DNA of 64,000 nucleotides. It comes from CAVRAZ01 sp963719135. GTDB lineage: Bacteria > Pseudomonadota > Gammaproteobacteria > DSM-19610. Below are positions 17,525-26,560 of this stretch, in pieces. Both the position numbers and the translations under genes were made by a program. Positions within the stretch are counted from its first letter, which is position 1. Each line of letters starts with the position of its first letter. The notes beneath the pieces are model-generated. The model had not been told where the DNA came from. It saw only the letters and a program-made list of their open reading frames with translations, and ran no database searches. The stretch covers positions 434,001-498,000 of the forward strand of contig CAVRAZ010000001.1 in assembly GCA_963719135.1 (NCBI GenBank), in the 5' to 3' direction.

Positions 17525-17830
17525 CGAACGGAGGCACCGCGCAACGCTTGATTATACGGCTTTGACTCGGGTTGTTCAGGACCCGACCGGATGCGGCCAG
17601 GTGGCGACGACCCTGTCCGGGTTTGACGAACGGAGGCACCGCACGACGCTTCGATTATACGGCTTTGACCCGGGTTGTTCAGGACCCGACCGGATGCGGC
17701 CAGGTGGCGATGACGGTGTGCGGATATGACGAACGGACACGCCGCACAAGGCTTCCATTATACGCCTTTCACTCGCGCCGTTCAGGCGCCGGCCAGGTAC
17801 AGCCAGGTGGCGATGACGGTGTCCGGGTTC
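17522..17830. repeat. Three tandem ~103-bp units derived from the 3' end of ppsA
   Basis: Units at 17522-17623, 17624-17726 and 17727-17830 start with TGACGAACGGA and share ATTATACGGCTTTGAC and GGCCAGGTGGCGA. The third unit contains the real end of ppsA (stop at 17782-17784); the first two are decayed duplicates that still echo its last codons (NPDRVVATW versus NPDTVIATW). Confidence 0.75.
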
Positions 17831-20148
17831 AGCGAGAGGCTGCCGATACCCTCGTCGACCAGCCACTTGGCAAAGTCGGGGTAATCCGAGGGGCCCTGGC
17901 CGCAGATGCCGATGTACTTGCCGCGCGCGCGGCAGGCCTGGATCGCGCGCGCGAGCATGAATTTGACCGCGTCGTTGCGCTCGTCGAACAAACCCGACAC
18001 CAGACCCGAATCGCGGTCGAGCGCCAGCGTGAGCTGGGTCATGTCGTTCGAGCCGATGGAAAAGCCGTCGAAGTGATCGAGAAATTCGTCGGCCAGAATG
18101 GCGTTGCTGGGCACTTCGCACATCATGATGAGCTTCAGATCGTTCTCGCCGCGGCGCAGGCCGAAGCGCTGCAGCAGGTCGACGACGCCGCGCGCTTCGT
18201 CGAGCGTGCGCACGAACGGCACCATGACCTGCACGTTGGTCAGACCCATGTCGTCGCGCACGCGCTTCAACGCGCGGCACTCCAGTTCGAAGCAGGGCTC
18301 GAACGCCGGCGACAGATATCGCGCCGTGCCGCGGTATCCGATCATCGGGTTCTCCTCGTGCGGCTCGAACTGCGCGCCGCCCAGCAGACTCGCATATTCG
18401 TTCGACTTGAAGTCGGACAGGCGCACGATGACCGGATGCGGCGCGAAGGCGGCGGCGATGGTCGCCACACCTTCGGCGATCTTGCCGACATAGAAGTCCA
18501 CCGGACCACCGTAAGCCGCCACGCGCCGGTCGATCTCGCCTTGCAGCTCGGCGGGCAGCTCCGCGTAATTCAGCAACGCGCGCGGATGGATGCCGATTTC
18601 GTTGTTGATGATGAACTCCAGGCGCGCCAGCCCGACGCCGGCGTTGGGCAGGCGCGAAAAGCCCAGAGCGCGCTCCGGGTTGCCGACGTTCATCATGATC
18701 TTCACCGGCGCCGGCGGCATGCGGTCGAGTTCGATGCGGCTCACCTCGAAGGCAAGCTCGCCCGCGTAGATGAAACCGTTCTCGCCCTCGGCGCAGGACA
18801 CGGTGACCGCGGCGCCGTCGGGGATCGCGCGCGTGGCGTCGCCGCAGCCGACCACCGCCGGCACGCCCAGCTCGCGCGCGATGATCGCGGCGTGGCAGGT
18901 GCGGCCGCCGCGATTGGTGACGATCGCCGCCGCGCGCTTCATGACCGGCTCCCAGTCCGGATCGGTCATGTCGGTGACCAGCACGTCGCCGGCCTGAACG
19001 CGGTCCATTTCGTCGAGCGTCTTCAGCACCCGCGCGCGGCCGGCGCCGATCTTCTGGCCGATGCTGCGGCCCTGCGACAACGGGGCGCCGGTCTGTCGCA
19101 GCGTGTAGCGCTCCATCACCTGCCCCTGACGGCTCTGCACGGTTTCCGGCCGGGCCTGCACGATGTACAGCCGCCCGTCGTCGCCGTCGAGCGCCCATTC
19201 GATGTCCATGGGCCGCCCGTAGTGCTGCTCGATGGCCAGCGCGTGCCGCGCCAGCTCGCTGATCTGCGCATCGTCGATGCAGAAGCGGCACCGGTCGGCG
19301 GCGGCGACCTCGACCGTTTTCACCGGCGCCGAACGGTCACCGGAATAAACCATGCGGATCGCCTTGCCGCCGAGGCTGCGGCGCAGAATGGCCGGCCGCC
19401 CGGCGGCCAGCGCCGGCTTGTAGACGTAGAACTCGTCCGGGTTGACGCTGCCCTGCACCACCGTTTCGCCCAGGCCGTAGCTGGCGGTGATGAACACCAC
19501 GTCCTCGAATCCGGATTCGGTGTCGACGGTGAACATGACGCCGCTGGCGCCGATGTCGGAGCGCACCATTTTCTGGACGCCGGCCGACAGGGCGACCTCC
19601 TCGTGGCTGAACGCCTGGTGTTCCCGGTAGGCGATGGCGCGGTCGTTGAACAGCGAGGCGAACACGTCGCGGATGGCACGCTTGACCGCATCGAGCCCGG
19701 CGACGTTGAGAAAGGTCTCCTGCTGGCCGGCGAACGAGGCTTCCGGCAGATCCTCCGCCGTCGCCGACGAACGCACCGCCCAGGAAGTGTCCGGCCCATA
19801 TTCCCGTTCGAGTGCGGCATAGGCGTCGTCGATCGCCGCATCCAGGTCGGCGGGAACGGGAATCGAGGCGAACCAGCCGCGAATCTCGGTGCCGGCGGCC
19901 TGCAAGGCGCGCACGTCGGTCACGTCGAGCTGTTTCAGGCGCGCCTGGATTTTCCGGTCCAGTCCATCGTGCGCGATGAAGCGGCGGTACGCCAGCGCCG
20001 TGGTCGCGAACCCGCCGGGGACGCGCACACCGAGGGCGCCGAGATGGCCGATCATCTCGCCGAGCGATGCGTTCTTGCCGCCGACCCGGCCGACATCGTG
20101 CATGGACAGCGCGTTCAGATTGACGACGAGTTCGTTCATGTGTTCCAT
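17782..20148 (-). CDS. ppsA: Phosphoenolpyruvate synthase
   Basis: The 788-residue protein converts pyruvate, ATP and water to PEP, AMP and phosphate, the entry to gluconeogenesis. Domains in order: ATP-binding domain (residues 1 to about 340, with VGGKNASLGEMIGHL and WAVRSSATAEDLPEASFAGQ), the swivelling phosphohistidine domain (about 370-470, GGRTCHAAIIARELGVPAVV with the phospho-His) and the PEP-utilising TIM barrel (about 480-788, GIHPRALLNY, MIGYRGTARY, the FSIGSNDMTQLTLALDRDSG loop, and CGQGPSDYPDF with the catalytic Cys). The length is normal. Its regulator PpsR is encoded just upstream, in the same direction, across a repeat-filled 350-base gap. Confidence 0.97.
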   Translation of the reverse strand: MEHMNELVVNLNALSMHDVGRVGGKNASLGEMIGHLGALGVRVPGGFATTALAYRRFIAHDGLDRKIQARLKQLDVTDVRALQAAGTEIRGWFASIPVPADLDAAIDDAYAALEREYGPDTSWAVRSSATAEDLPEASFAGQQETFLNVAGLDAVKRAIRDVFASLFNDRAIAYREHQAFSHEEVALSAGVQKMVRSDIGASGVMFTVDTESGFEDVVFITASYGLGETVVQGSVNPDEFYVYKPALAAGRPAILRRSLGGKAIRMVYSGDRSAPVKTVEVAAADRCRFCIDDAQISELARHALAIEQHYGRPMDIEWALDGDDGRLYIVQARPETVQSRQGQVMERYTLRQTGAPLSQGRSIGQKIGAGRARVLKTLDEMDRVQAGDVLVTDMTDPDWEPVMKRAAAIVTNRGGRTCHAAIIARELGVPAVVGCGDATRAIPDGAAVTVSCAEGENGFIYAGELAFEVSRIELDRMPPAPVKIMMNVGNPERALGFSRLPNAGVGLARLEFIINNEIGIHPRALLNYAELPAELQGEIDRRVAAYGGPVDFYVGKIAEGVATIAAAFAPHPVIVRLSDFKSNEYASLLGGAQFEPHEENPMIGYRGTARYLSPAFEPCFELECRALKRVRDDMGLTNVQVMVPFVRTLDEARGVVDLLQRFGLRRGENDLKLIMMCEVPSNAILADEFLDHFDGFSIGSNDMTQLTLALDRDSGLVSGLFDERNDAVKFMLARAIQACRARGKYIGICGQGPSDYPDFAKWLVDEGIGSLSLNPDTVIATWLYLAGA

Positions 20149-20199
20149 CCTGTCCTCGCAAGGTTCCGGTCAATTCATCGTTCGCCGCGCCGGTCCGCG

Positions 20200-20430
20200 C
20201 CCGTCATTCCGGCGTGCGCTGGTCATTCCCGTGTGAGCGCTTCATTCCGGTGTGACCCCGTCATTCCGGCGAAGGCCGGAATCCATGCGCGCCTGCACGA
20301 CGCACCCTGGATTCCGGGTCTCCAATGCGCTGCGCCCGGAATGACGAAGCAACGTCGACGGCCGTCACTTCGGGCGCCGTCGGCACTCCGGTACTGTGTT
20401 CGTCATTCCGGCGAAGGCCGGAATCCATCG
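20200..20430. repeat. Cluster of GTCATTCCGGCGAAGGCC repeats
   Basis: Several full or partial copies occur (near 20201, 20262, 20332 inverted, 20401). They fill most of the 20149-20496 gap between ppsA and ppsR; no gene or terminator is otherwise visible there. Confidence 0.85.
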
Positions 20431-20496
20431 CTGACGAATCAACCGGACCAGCCGGATGATTGCTTTTCGTTCGCCACCAGGCGCCCGCGCCGCCCC

Positions 20497-21336
20497 TCAG
20501 CCGGAGACCTGGGTCAATTCCTTTTCCTTCATGATCCAGCCGGCGATTTCCTCGATGGACGTATCCGTCACATCGAATATCGGCACGCCCGCGTCACGAT
20601 AGATGCTTTCGGCGGCGCGGACTTCGCGCTGGCAGACCTCGGTCGATGCGTAGCTGCTGCCCGGCCGGCGCTGCTGGCGGATGTTGGCAAGCTGCTTCGG
20701 CGCAATGGTCAGCGCGACCAGACGCGATTTCAGCGGCGCCAGCAGATCGGGCAGCCTGTCGCGCTCCAGCTCGTGGTCGGTCAAGGGATAGTTGGCCACC
20801 TTGATGAAGAAGTTCATGGCCAGATACAGGCTGGTCGGCGTCTTGCCGCAGCGCGAGACACCGATGAGGATAACATCCGCCTCCGGATACTGGTCCGGGC
20901 GGACGCCGTCGTCGTGATTCAGCGCATACTCGATCGCGTTCAGGCGCGTCTGATAACCGCGGGTGCCGAAGATGCGCTGGGACAGGCCGAGCTTGTGCGC
21001 GGATTCGACGCCGAGCGCGTGCTCCAGCGGCGCCAGGAAGGTGCTGAACAGATCGATCACGCAACCGCCGCTGGCGCCGATGATCTTCTGCGTGGCCGGC
21101 TCGACCAGGGTCATGAAGACGATGGGCGGCACACCGGTCTCGTCGATGATCTGTCCGATCTGCGCGGCGACCGCGCCGGCCTTGCCGGGGTTGTCGATGA
21201 ACGCGAACCGGCGCCCCTCGAACGTCAGCCCCGGAAACTGCGCGAGCAGACTGCGGCCGTAGGCCTCCGCGGTCAGCCCGGTCCGGTCGGACACGAACAG
21301 GACCAGACGCGACTGCGCGGCGGCGCCGGCGTTCAC
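20497..21336 (-). CDS. ppsR: PEP synthase regulatory protein (bifunctional kinase/pyrophosphorylase)
   Basis: The 279-residue DUF299-family protein inactivates PEP synthase by ADP-dependent phosphorylation of a Thr next to its phospho-His and reverses this with phosphate. Visible signatures are VLFVSDRTGLTAEAYGRSLL at the N-terminus and the P-loop ILIGVSRCGKTPTSLYLAM near residue 160, followed by KVANYPLTDHEL. The start is GTG at 21336, which overlaps the stop of mqo as GTGA, giving the usual family length; longer frames are not supported. The position next to ppsA agrees with the function. The overlap suggests cotranscription with mqo. Confidence 0.95.
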   Translation of the reverse strand: MNAGAAAQSRLVLFVSDRTGLTAEAYGRSLLAQFPGLTFEGRRFAFIDNPGKAGAVAAQIGQIIDETGVPPIVFMTLVEPATQKIIGASGGCVIDLFSTFLAPLEHALGVESAHKLGLSQRIFGTRGYQTRLNAIEYALNHDDGVRPDQYPEADVILIGVSRCGKTPTSLYLAMNFFIKVANYPLTDHELERDRLPDLLAPLKSRLVALTIAPKQLANIRQQRRPGSSYASTEVCQREVRAAESIYRDAGVPIFDVTDTSIEEIAGWIMKEKELTQVSG

Positions 21337-22721
21337 GGACTGGAATCCAGTTCGTCGGCAAAGCGCTGCTCGTCGAACGCGACGCTCACATGAGTACAGA
21401 CCGCGCGCGCGTCTTCGCGCGCGTTGGCCAGACAACTGGTCGCGCCGGGCGACGGCGTGACGTTGAAGATCAGTCCGTCGCACGCGGGTATCCTGGCTTC
21501 GCCGAGCATCATCAGGCGCTTGTCCTTGTCGATCAGTTGCGGGCGCAGCCCGCCGAATCCGCGCGCCGGCTCCAGGTCGCGCAAGCGCAGCGACGGAACG
21601 ATCTTGCGCGCGCTCTGCAGAAACAGGTAGCGGCCCAGCAGCGGCACGTCGTAGAGCAGGTTCCGGACCATGTAGCGGCGGATGTCGCCGACACCGAGCA
21701 ACTGGCCGAACACCGCGAGCAGCGCCCGGTCCGGGTGCAGTACCCGGAAAAATTCGGGGATGCTGTGCCAGTCGTAGCGTTCCAGCATGGGCACCAGATT
21801 CGCGGTCGGGCCGAAGCGCGTGCGTTCCCCGGCGAGGATGTCCGGGTCGCCGTGGATGGCCGCGAACGGCAGCTTGTCGTTCTGCACGGTATAGACCTTG
21901 CCGTTGAGGATCTTCGAGCCCAGATAGAAATTGCCGGCGACTGGCAGCAGCGAGCAGTGCAGCCCGTAGCCCGCGCGCTGCGCGAGCAGCAGACTGTGGG
22001 CGCCGGCGCACACGACCACGGCGTCGGCGGCCAGACGGCCTTGCGGCGTATGGACGTCATAGCCGTCCAGGCGCCGCTCGATGTCCAGCACCCGCGCGTT
22101 GAGCCGCACGTCGACCGTCTTGCCGGATTCTTCGCCGGCGGCGCGCGCGAAAACGCGCGACAGCGCGGCGAAATCGGCCGCCGACCAGTCGTCGGCCGTG
22201 CCCAGCGCGACGATCGGCTCGGGTCTCGGCCTGCCGTCGAGCAACGCGACGCGCGGTTCCTGGCGCGCAATATCGGCCGCCTCCAACAACCGCATGTTGC
22301 CGTAGTGCGGCGCGAACGCCTCGAACCGGCGCCGCAACAGCGCGCATTCGGCGTCGCCGACGCCCAGCACCATTTTCGGATACCTGAAGATCAGGCGGTC
22401 GCTGCCCTCCCGGCGGCCGGCGAAGTTGACGATCATGTCGACTGAACGCCTGACGTGCAGCGCCTTTTCCAGACTGTAGTTGGTTTCGATGTCGCCGGCA
22501 TGCAGCGTCTGGCTGTTGTGGCCGGTGCTGGAATTGACGGCGGCCAGGCGCGGCGCCTTTTCCAACAGGGCGATGCGCGTCAACGCGCTGTAACGCGCCG
22601 CCGTGTACAGCAGCGCCGTGCCGGCGATGCCGCCGCCGACGATGAGCAATTGATACCGGCCGGGTGTATTCAGTGGAAAGGTCCTGGATGGATGCCTGAC
22701 AGCCTGTTGAAAAACGTTCAT
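21333..22721 (-). CDS. mqo: Malate:quinone oxidoreductase-type FAD enzyme
   Basis: From the ATG at 22721 the product has 462 residues. It shows a Rossmann dinucleotide-binding start (YQLLIVGGGIAGTALLYTAA), the Mqo-type segment VNSSTGHNSQTLHAGDIETN, VKxQ-like mid regions and a C-terminal FAD segment with FNVTPSPGATSCLANAREDA. Mqo oxidises malate to oxaloacetate and feeds electrons to quinone at the membrane. It fits the nearby succinate dehydrogenase and PEP synthase genes in central carbon flow. The first codons (MNVFQQAVRH) lie in the end of a MITE-like repeat, so the start codon may have been supplied by that element; no other Met is found before the Rossmann fold. Other members of the broad Mqo/L2HGDH family remain possible. 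Confidence 0.85.
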   Translation of the reverse strand: MNVFQQAVRHPSRTFPLNTPGRYQLLIVGGGIAGTALLYTAARYSALTRIALLEKAPRLAAVNSSTGHNSQTLHAGDIETNYSLEKALHVRRSVDMIVNFAGRREGSDRLIFRYPKMVLGVGDAECALLRRRFEAFAPHYGNMRLLEAADIARQEPRVALLDGRPRPEPIVALGTADDWSAADFAALSRVFARAAGEESGKTVDVRLNARVLDIERRLDGYDVHTPQGRLAADAVVVCAGAHSLLLAQRAGYGLHCSLLPVAGNFYLGSKILNGKVYTVQNDKLPFAAIHGDPDILAGERTRFGPTANLVPMLERYDWHSIPEFFRVLHPDRALLAVFGQLLGVGDIRRYMVRNLLYDVPLLGRYLFLQSARKIVPSLRLRDLEPARGFGGLRPQLIDKDKRLMMLGEARIPACDGLIFNVTPSPGATSCLANAREDARAVCTHVSVAFDEQRFADELDSSP

Positions 22722-22838
22722 GCGGCACGATCCGGCGTTGAAAATCGGCTCAAAATGCTCATGTACCGCAGGTACACTGCGCTTTTTCGCCGGTTTTCGC
22801 CTTGTCTCGCACTCGCCTGAACGCTTTTCAGCAGGCTG
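22700..22838. repeat. MITE-like 139-bp element with 21-bp inverted ends
   Basis: The left arm CAGCCTGTTGAAAAACGTTCA at 22700-22720 pairs with 22818-22838 at 19 of 21 positions. The interior contains a small GTACCGCAGGTAC palindrome. No coding capacity. It overlaps the mqo start codon. Confidence 0.7.
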
Positions 22839-22980
22839 CTGACGGGACAGTCGCATCGGCCGGCCGCCGCGGGAAAACAGTTGGACTCCGCAGTGGCGAA
22901 AGCCGAGGCTCGGACAGACGAAAGGCCATTGAAAAAATTGTCGGCAGTTAGCGCCGGACTGTCAACACAAAAAGCACAGC

Positions 22981-23009
22981 TTGACATTCGCTGTTTGCGT
23001 TCATTATTG
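22981..23009 (+). promoter_or_regulatory. Candidate promoter of the sdhCDAB operon
   Basis: A perfect TTGACA lies at 22981-22986. The matching -10 position (around 23003-23009) reads ATTATTG, which is weak. The rest of 22839-23244 contains no gene, only an eroded GTCATTCCGGCG-type repeat pair at about 23066-23135. Confidence 0.35.
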
Positions 23010-23244
23010 TCAACGCGGCAGCCAACGGCTGAAGCGTTAAGGTCCCTCTGACCAATACATTGAACGTCATTCCGGCGCAGGCCGGAATCCAGCAGTTCCA
23101 GGGCCGTGGATGCCGGCCTTTGCCGGCGTGACGACCCGACCAGAGGTTCCTTACCGGATTCACAACGCTGCGCACCGAAGCGATGCAGCGACCTCAAGGA
23201 CCTCGTCCGGCCATGTTCACAATCGGAAATCAGCGCTGACCGGC

Positions 23245-23622
23245 ATGCGGACGACTCACCGGCCCCGCTTCCTCGACCTGCGCAAGATCTGGCTGCCGCT
23301 GCCCGGTTTGGTTTCCATCCTGCACCGTGCCTCCGGCCTGTTGCTGGTGGCCGCCATGCCCGTCGCGATCTGGCTGCTCGATCTGTCGTTGCGCGACGCA
23401 CAGGGTTTCGATCAGGCCCGTGCCTTTCTGGCAAATCCCCTGGTCCGCGCGGCGGTGCCGCTGCTGGTCTGGTCGCTGGCGCATCACCTGCTGGCCGGCA
23501 TCCGGTTTCTGCTGCTGGATCTGGATATCGGCATCGCCCGGCGCAAGGCACGCGCCAGCAGTTGGGCGGTGCTGGCGGTTTCCCTGCTGATTGTCGTCCT
23601 GACGGGCGCGGTGCTCTGGTGA
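23245..23622 (+). CDS. sdhC: Succinate dehydrogenase cytochrome b556 subunit
   Basis: The 125-residue membrane subunit carries three hydrophobic helices. Family signatures are LVSILHRASGLLLV in the first helix and LAHHLLAGIRFLLLDLDIGI in the second to third region; the His of the HHLLAGIR segment is a heme b ligand candidate. With SdhD it anchors the complex and forms the quinone site. I chose ATG 23245 because upstream codons lie in repeat sequence and family members start at this distance from the first helix. The stop overlaps the sdhD start (GTGA), typical of a tight operon. Confidence 0.92.
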   Translation: MRTTHRPRFLDLRKIWLPLPGLVSILHRASGLLLVAAMPVAIWLLDLSLRDAQGFDQARAFLANPLVRAAVPLLVWSLAHHLLAGIRFLLLDLDIGIARRKARASSWAVLAVSLLIVVLTGAVLW

Positions 23623-23960
23623 GCCGGCTGTCCGGACTGCGCGCCTGGGTGGTGCAGCGGCTGACTGCCGTGTATATCGCCGGCTTTGTGCTGGTTGCGG
23701 TCGGCGCACTGGCAACCGGCGCGGCCGCCAGCTACGGCGACTGGCGCGCACTCTGGTCGTGCACGGCGGTCAGCGTCGCCGCGCAGTTGTTCGTCATCGC
23801 CCTGGTCATGCACGCCTGGGTCGGCGTGCGCGACATCGCCATCGACTACCTTCGCCCGACCGGACTGCGCCTGGTCTTTCTCGGTCTGTTCGCCGCATTC
23901 CTTGCCGGCTGCACCCTGTGGGCGGCGCAGGTACTGCTGCGGCCGCTGGGTGGTCACTGA
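23619..23960 (+). CDS. sdhD: Succinate dehydrogenase hydrophobic membrane anchor subunit
   Basis: The 113-residue protein starts with GTG at 23619, overlapping the sdhC stop by four bases. Three helices are visible (about residues 18-38, 48-70 and 88-110). The SdhD hallmark FVIALVMHAWVGVRDIAIDY includes the His expected to ligate heme b and the conserved Asp-Tyr near the quinone site. With SdhC it passes electrons to quinone. Its stop overlaps the sdhA start. Confidence 0.92.
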   Translation: MSRLSGLRAWVVQRLTAVYIAGFVLVAVGALATGAAASYGDWRALWSCTAVSVAAQLFVIALVMHAWVGVRDIAIDYLRPTGLRLVFLGLFAAFLAGCTLWAAQVLLRPLGGH

Positions 23961-25738
23961 TGTCGAACCCGACGCCGTCCGTGCCCGTCAGACAGTTCGA
24001 CGCGCTGATCATCGGCGCCGGCGGCGGCGGCATGCGCGCCGCGCTGCAACTGGCGCGCGGCGACTCCAAGGTGGCGGTGGTCTCCAAGGTGTTCCCGACG
24101 CGTTCCCACACCGTCGCCGCGCAGGGCGGCATCAACGCCGCGCTGGCCAACGTGACGCCCGACAACTGGCACTGGCACATGTTCGACACGGTCAAGGGCA
24201 GCGACTACCTCGGCGACCAGGACGCCATCGAATACATGTGCCGGATCGCGCCGCAGGTGGTCTACGAACTGGAACACGCCGGCGTGCCCTTCTCGCGGCT
24301 GGACAACGGCCGCATCTATCAGCGCGCCTTCGGCGGCCAGAGCCAGAACTTCGGCAAATCGCAGGCCGTGCGCACCTGCGCCGCCGCCGACCGCACCGGT
24401 CACGTGGTGCTGCACACGCTGTACCAGCAGAGCCTGCGCGCGCAGACGCATTTCTTCAACGAATACTTTGCCATCGACCTGCTCAAGACCAAGGACGACG
24501 CGATCCAGGGCGCGCTGGTCCTGTGCATCGAAACCGGCGAACCCCTGCTGCTGCAGGCCAAGACCACGCTGCTGGCGACCGGCGGCGCGGGCCAGATGTT
24601 CCGCACCAACACCAATGCCCTGATCAACACCGGCGACGGCGTCGCCATGGCCTTGCGCGCCGGTGTGCCCATCCAGGACATGGAGTTCTTCCAGTTTCAC
24701 CCGACCGGCATCGCCGGCAAGGGCATGCTGATCACCGAAGGTGCGCGCGGCGAAGGCGGCTGGCTGGTGAACGGCGAAAGCGAACGCTTCATGGAACGCT
24801 ACGCGCCGAATGCAAAGGACCTCGCCAGCCGCGACGTGGTCAGCCGCGCGATCTACACCGAGGTCAAGGCGGGCCGCGGCTGCGGGCCGAACAAGGATTT
24901 GGTCTGGCTCAAGCTGGATCACCTGGGCGACGACGTCGTGAAGAAACGGCTGCCCGGCATCCGCAGCCTGTGCCAGTCGTTCCTCGGCATCGACCCGGCG
25001 CGCGATCCGATTCCGGTCTACCCCACCGCGCACTACATGATGGGCGGCGTACCGACCAACCGCGACGGCCAGGTGGTCATGCCGGTCGGCACCGGGCCCG
25101 AGGAACCGGTGCCGGGACTCTATGCCGCCGGTGAGTGCGCGTGCGTGTCGGTGCACGGCGCCAACCGCCTCGGCGGCAACTCGCTGCTCGACATCCTGGT
25201 GTTCGGCCGTGCGGCGGCCAATCACATGCTGGAGTACATTCAGGAGACCCGCGCTCATGCGCCGCTGAACGACGACAGCGTGCAGCAGGCCGTGGCCCGG
25301 CTGGAACGCTGGGACCGCGGCGGCAACGGCGAAAGCGTGGACGGGCTGCGTGCCGAACTGCAGCAGACGATGGAGGACTATTGCGGTGTCTACCGCGACG
25401 CGGACACGCTGGCGGCGGGCATCGACAAGGTGCGCGCCATCGTCGCGCGGCTGCCCGATGCGCGCATCGCCGACCACAGCCGGATTTTCAATACGGCGCG
25501 CATCGAGGCGCTGGAACTGGAAAACCTGATGGACCTCGCGCTGGCGACCATCGTCAGCGCGGCCGGGCGCACAGAGAGCCGGGGCGCGCATTCGCGCGTG
25601 GACTTCGCCGAACGTGATGACCAGAACTGGTTGAAGCATTCGCTGTACTACCGCGACGGCCAGCGGCTGGACTACAAACCGGTGCGGCTCAAACCGCTCA
25701 GCGTCGAGGCGTTTCCGCCGAAACCGCGCGTATACTGA
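23960..25738 (+). CDS. sdhA: Succinate dehydrogenase flavoprotein subunit
   Basis: The 592-residue catalytic subunit oxidises succinate to fumarate. Visible features are the FAD-binding start (DALIIGAGGGGMRAALQLA), the covalent-flavin His in SHTVAAQGGINAALAN, the HPTGIAGKGMLITEGARGEG active-site segment, MGGVPTNRDGQV and the C-terminal ECACVSVHGANRLGGNSLLD. The ATG at 23960 overlaps the sdhD stop (TGATG), and this start gives standard length. It is followed 25 bases later by sdhB. Confidence 0.97.
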   Translation: MSNPTPSVPVRQFDALIIGAGGGGMRAALQLARGDSKVAVVSKVFPTRSHTVAAQGGINAALANVTPDNWHWHMFDTVKGSDYLGDQDAIEYMCRIAPQVVYELEHAGVPFSRLDNGRIYQRAFGGQSQNFGKSQAVRTCAAADRTGHVVLHTLYQQSLRAQTHFFNEYFAIDLLKTKDDAIQGALVLCIETGEPLLLQAKTTLLATGGAGQMFRTNTNALINTGDGVAMALRAGVPIQDMEFFQFHPTGIAGKGMLITEGARGEGGWLVNGESERFMERYAPNAKDLASRDVVSRAIYTEVKAGRGCGPNKDLVWLKLDHLGDDVVKKRLPGIRSLCQSFLGIDPARDPIPVYPTAHYMMGGVPTNRDGQVVMPVGTGPEEPVPGLYAAGECACVSVHGANRLGGNSLLDILVFGRAAANHMLEYIQETRAHAPLNDDSVQQAVARLERWDRGGNGESVDGLRAELQQTMEDYCGVYRDADTLAAGIDKVRAIVARLPDARIADHSRIFNTARIEALELENLMDLALATIVSAAGRTESRGAHSRVDFAERDDQNWLKHSLYYRDGQRLDYKPVRLKPLSVEAFPPKPRVY

Positions 25739-25763
25739 TGGTAGGCAGGCCCGGAGAGACGAA

Positions 25764-26513
25764 ATGAAATTCGTGATTCAGCGCTTCAACCCGGAAACCG
25801 ACGACAGGCCGTACATGCAGGACTACGAGTTGGAGAAGATCGAGCCGGGCATGATGCTGCTCGAAGCGCTGCTGCTGTTGAAGACCCGCGATCCGACGCT
25901 GAGCTTCCGCCGCTCCTGTGGCGAGGGCGTGTGCGGGTCCGACGGCATGAACATCAACGGCCGCAACGGTCTGGCCTGCCTGACGCCGCTGGATTCGTTG
26001 AAGGAGCCGGTGGAAGTCCGGCCGCTGCCCGGACAGCCGATCATCCGCGACCTGGTCATCGACCAGACGCCGTTCTTCCGCCAGTACGAAGCCGTACGGC
26101 CCTGGCTGATCACCCAGGACCAGGACCCCGACCAGGAGCGCCTGCAGAGTCCGGACGACCGCGAGCGGCTGGACGGCCTCTATGAGTGCATCCTGTGCGC
26201 CTGCTGTTCGACCGCGTGCCCGTCGTTCTGGTGGAACCCGGAGCGGTTCCTGGGACCGGCGGCGCTGCTGCAGGCCTGTCGTTTCGTCGAGGACAGCCGC
26301 GACCAGGCGACCGAGGAACGGCTCGATCAACTCGACGACGCCTACAAGCTGTTCCGCTGCCACACCATCATGAGCTGCGTCGAGGTCTGCCCCAGGGATA
26401 CTCAGCCCGACCAAGGCCATCGGCACGCTGCGGCGAAGGATGTTGCAGAAGGCGATTTAGATTCGATCGTTCCGATCGCCGCGCGGCGGCGCGATTCGCG
26501 TTTCCTGACGTAG
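25764..26513 (+). CDS. sdhB: Succinate dehydrogenase iron-sulfur subunit, frameshifted near the C-terminus
   Basis: The protein relays electrons from FAD to quinone through three clusters, and all ligands are present: SCGEGVCGSDGMNINGRNGL with AC (2Fe-2S), CILCACCSTACP (4Fe-4S) and CHTIMSCVEVCP (3Fe-4S). After this last motif the frame reads RDTQPDQGHRH and runs to 249 residues. In the next frame the same DNA reads ILSPTKAIGTLRRMLQKAI and stops at 26460, which is the conserved SdhB ending. One extra base around 26396-26403 (CCAGGGATACTC) explains this. The native gene is therefore probably 25764-26460 (about 232 residues). The shifted tail would replace about 20 residues that contact SdhC/D. 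Either a true mutation or a base-calling error. Confidence 0.9.
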   Translation: MKFVIQRFNPETDDRPYMQDYELEKIEPGMMLLEALLLLKTRDPTLSFRRSCGEGVCGSDGMNINGRNGLACLTPLDSLKEPVEVRPLPGQPIIRDLVIDQTPFFRQYEAVRPWLITQDQDPDQERLQSPDDRERLDGLYECILCACCSTACPSFWWNPERFLGPAALLQACRFVEDSRDQATEERLDQLDDAYKLFRCHTIMSCVEVCPRDTQPDQGHRHAAAKDVAEGDLDSIVPIAARRRDSRFLT

Positions 26514-26560
26514 CCGCGCGTCTTCATCGCACGGGTACGGCACTCGACAATTACGACACC

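Noticed and set aside
17572..21393. A 1273-codon open frame on the plus strand
   Set aside because: It is the antisense shadow of ppsA and ppsR in GC-rich DNA and also runs through palindromic repeats; the minus-strand proteins are clearly real.
23954..25639. A 561-codon open frame opposite sdhA
   Set aside because: Antisense shadow of a highly conserved sdhA; composition is Val/Ala/Gln/Arg-rich without domains.
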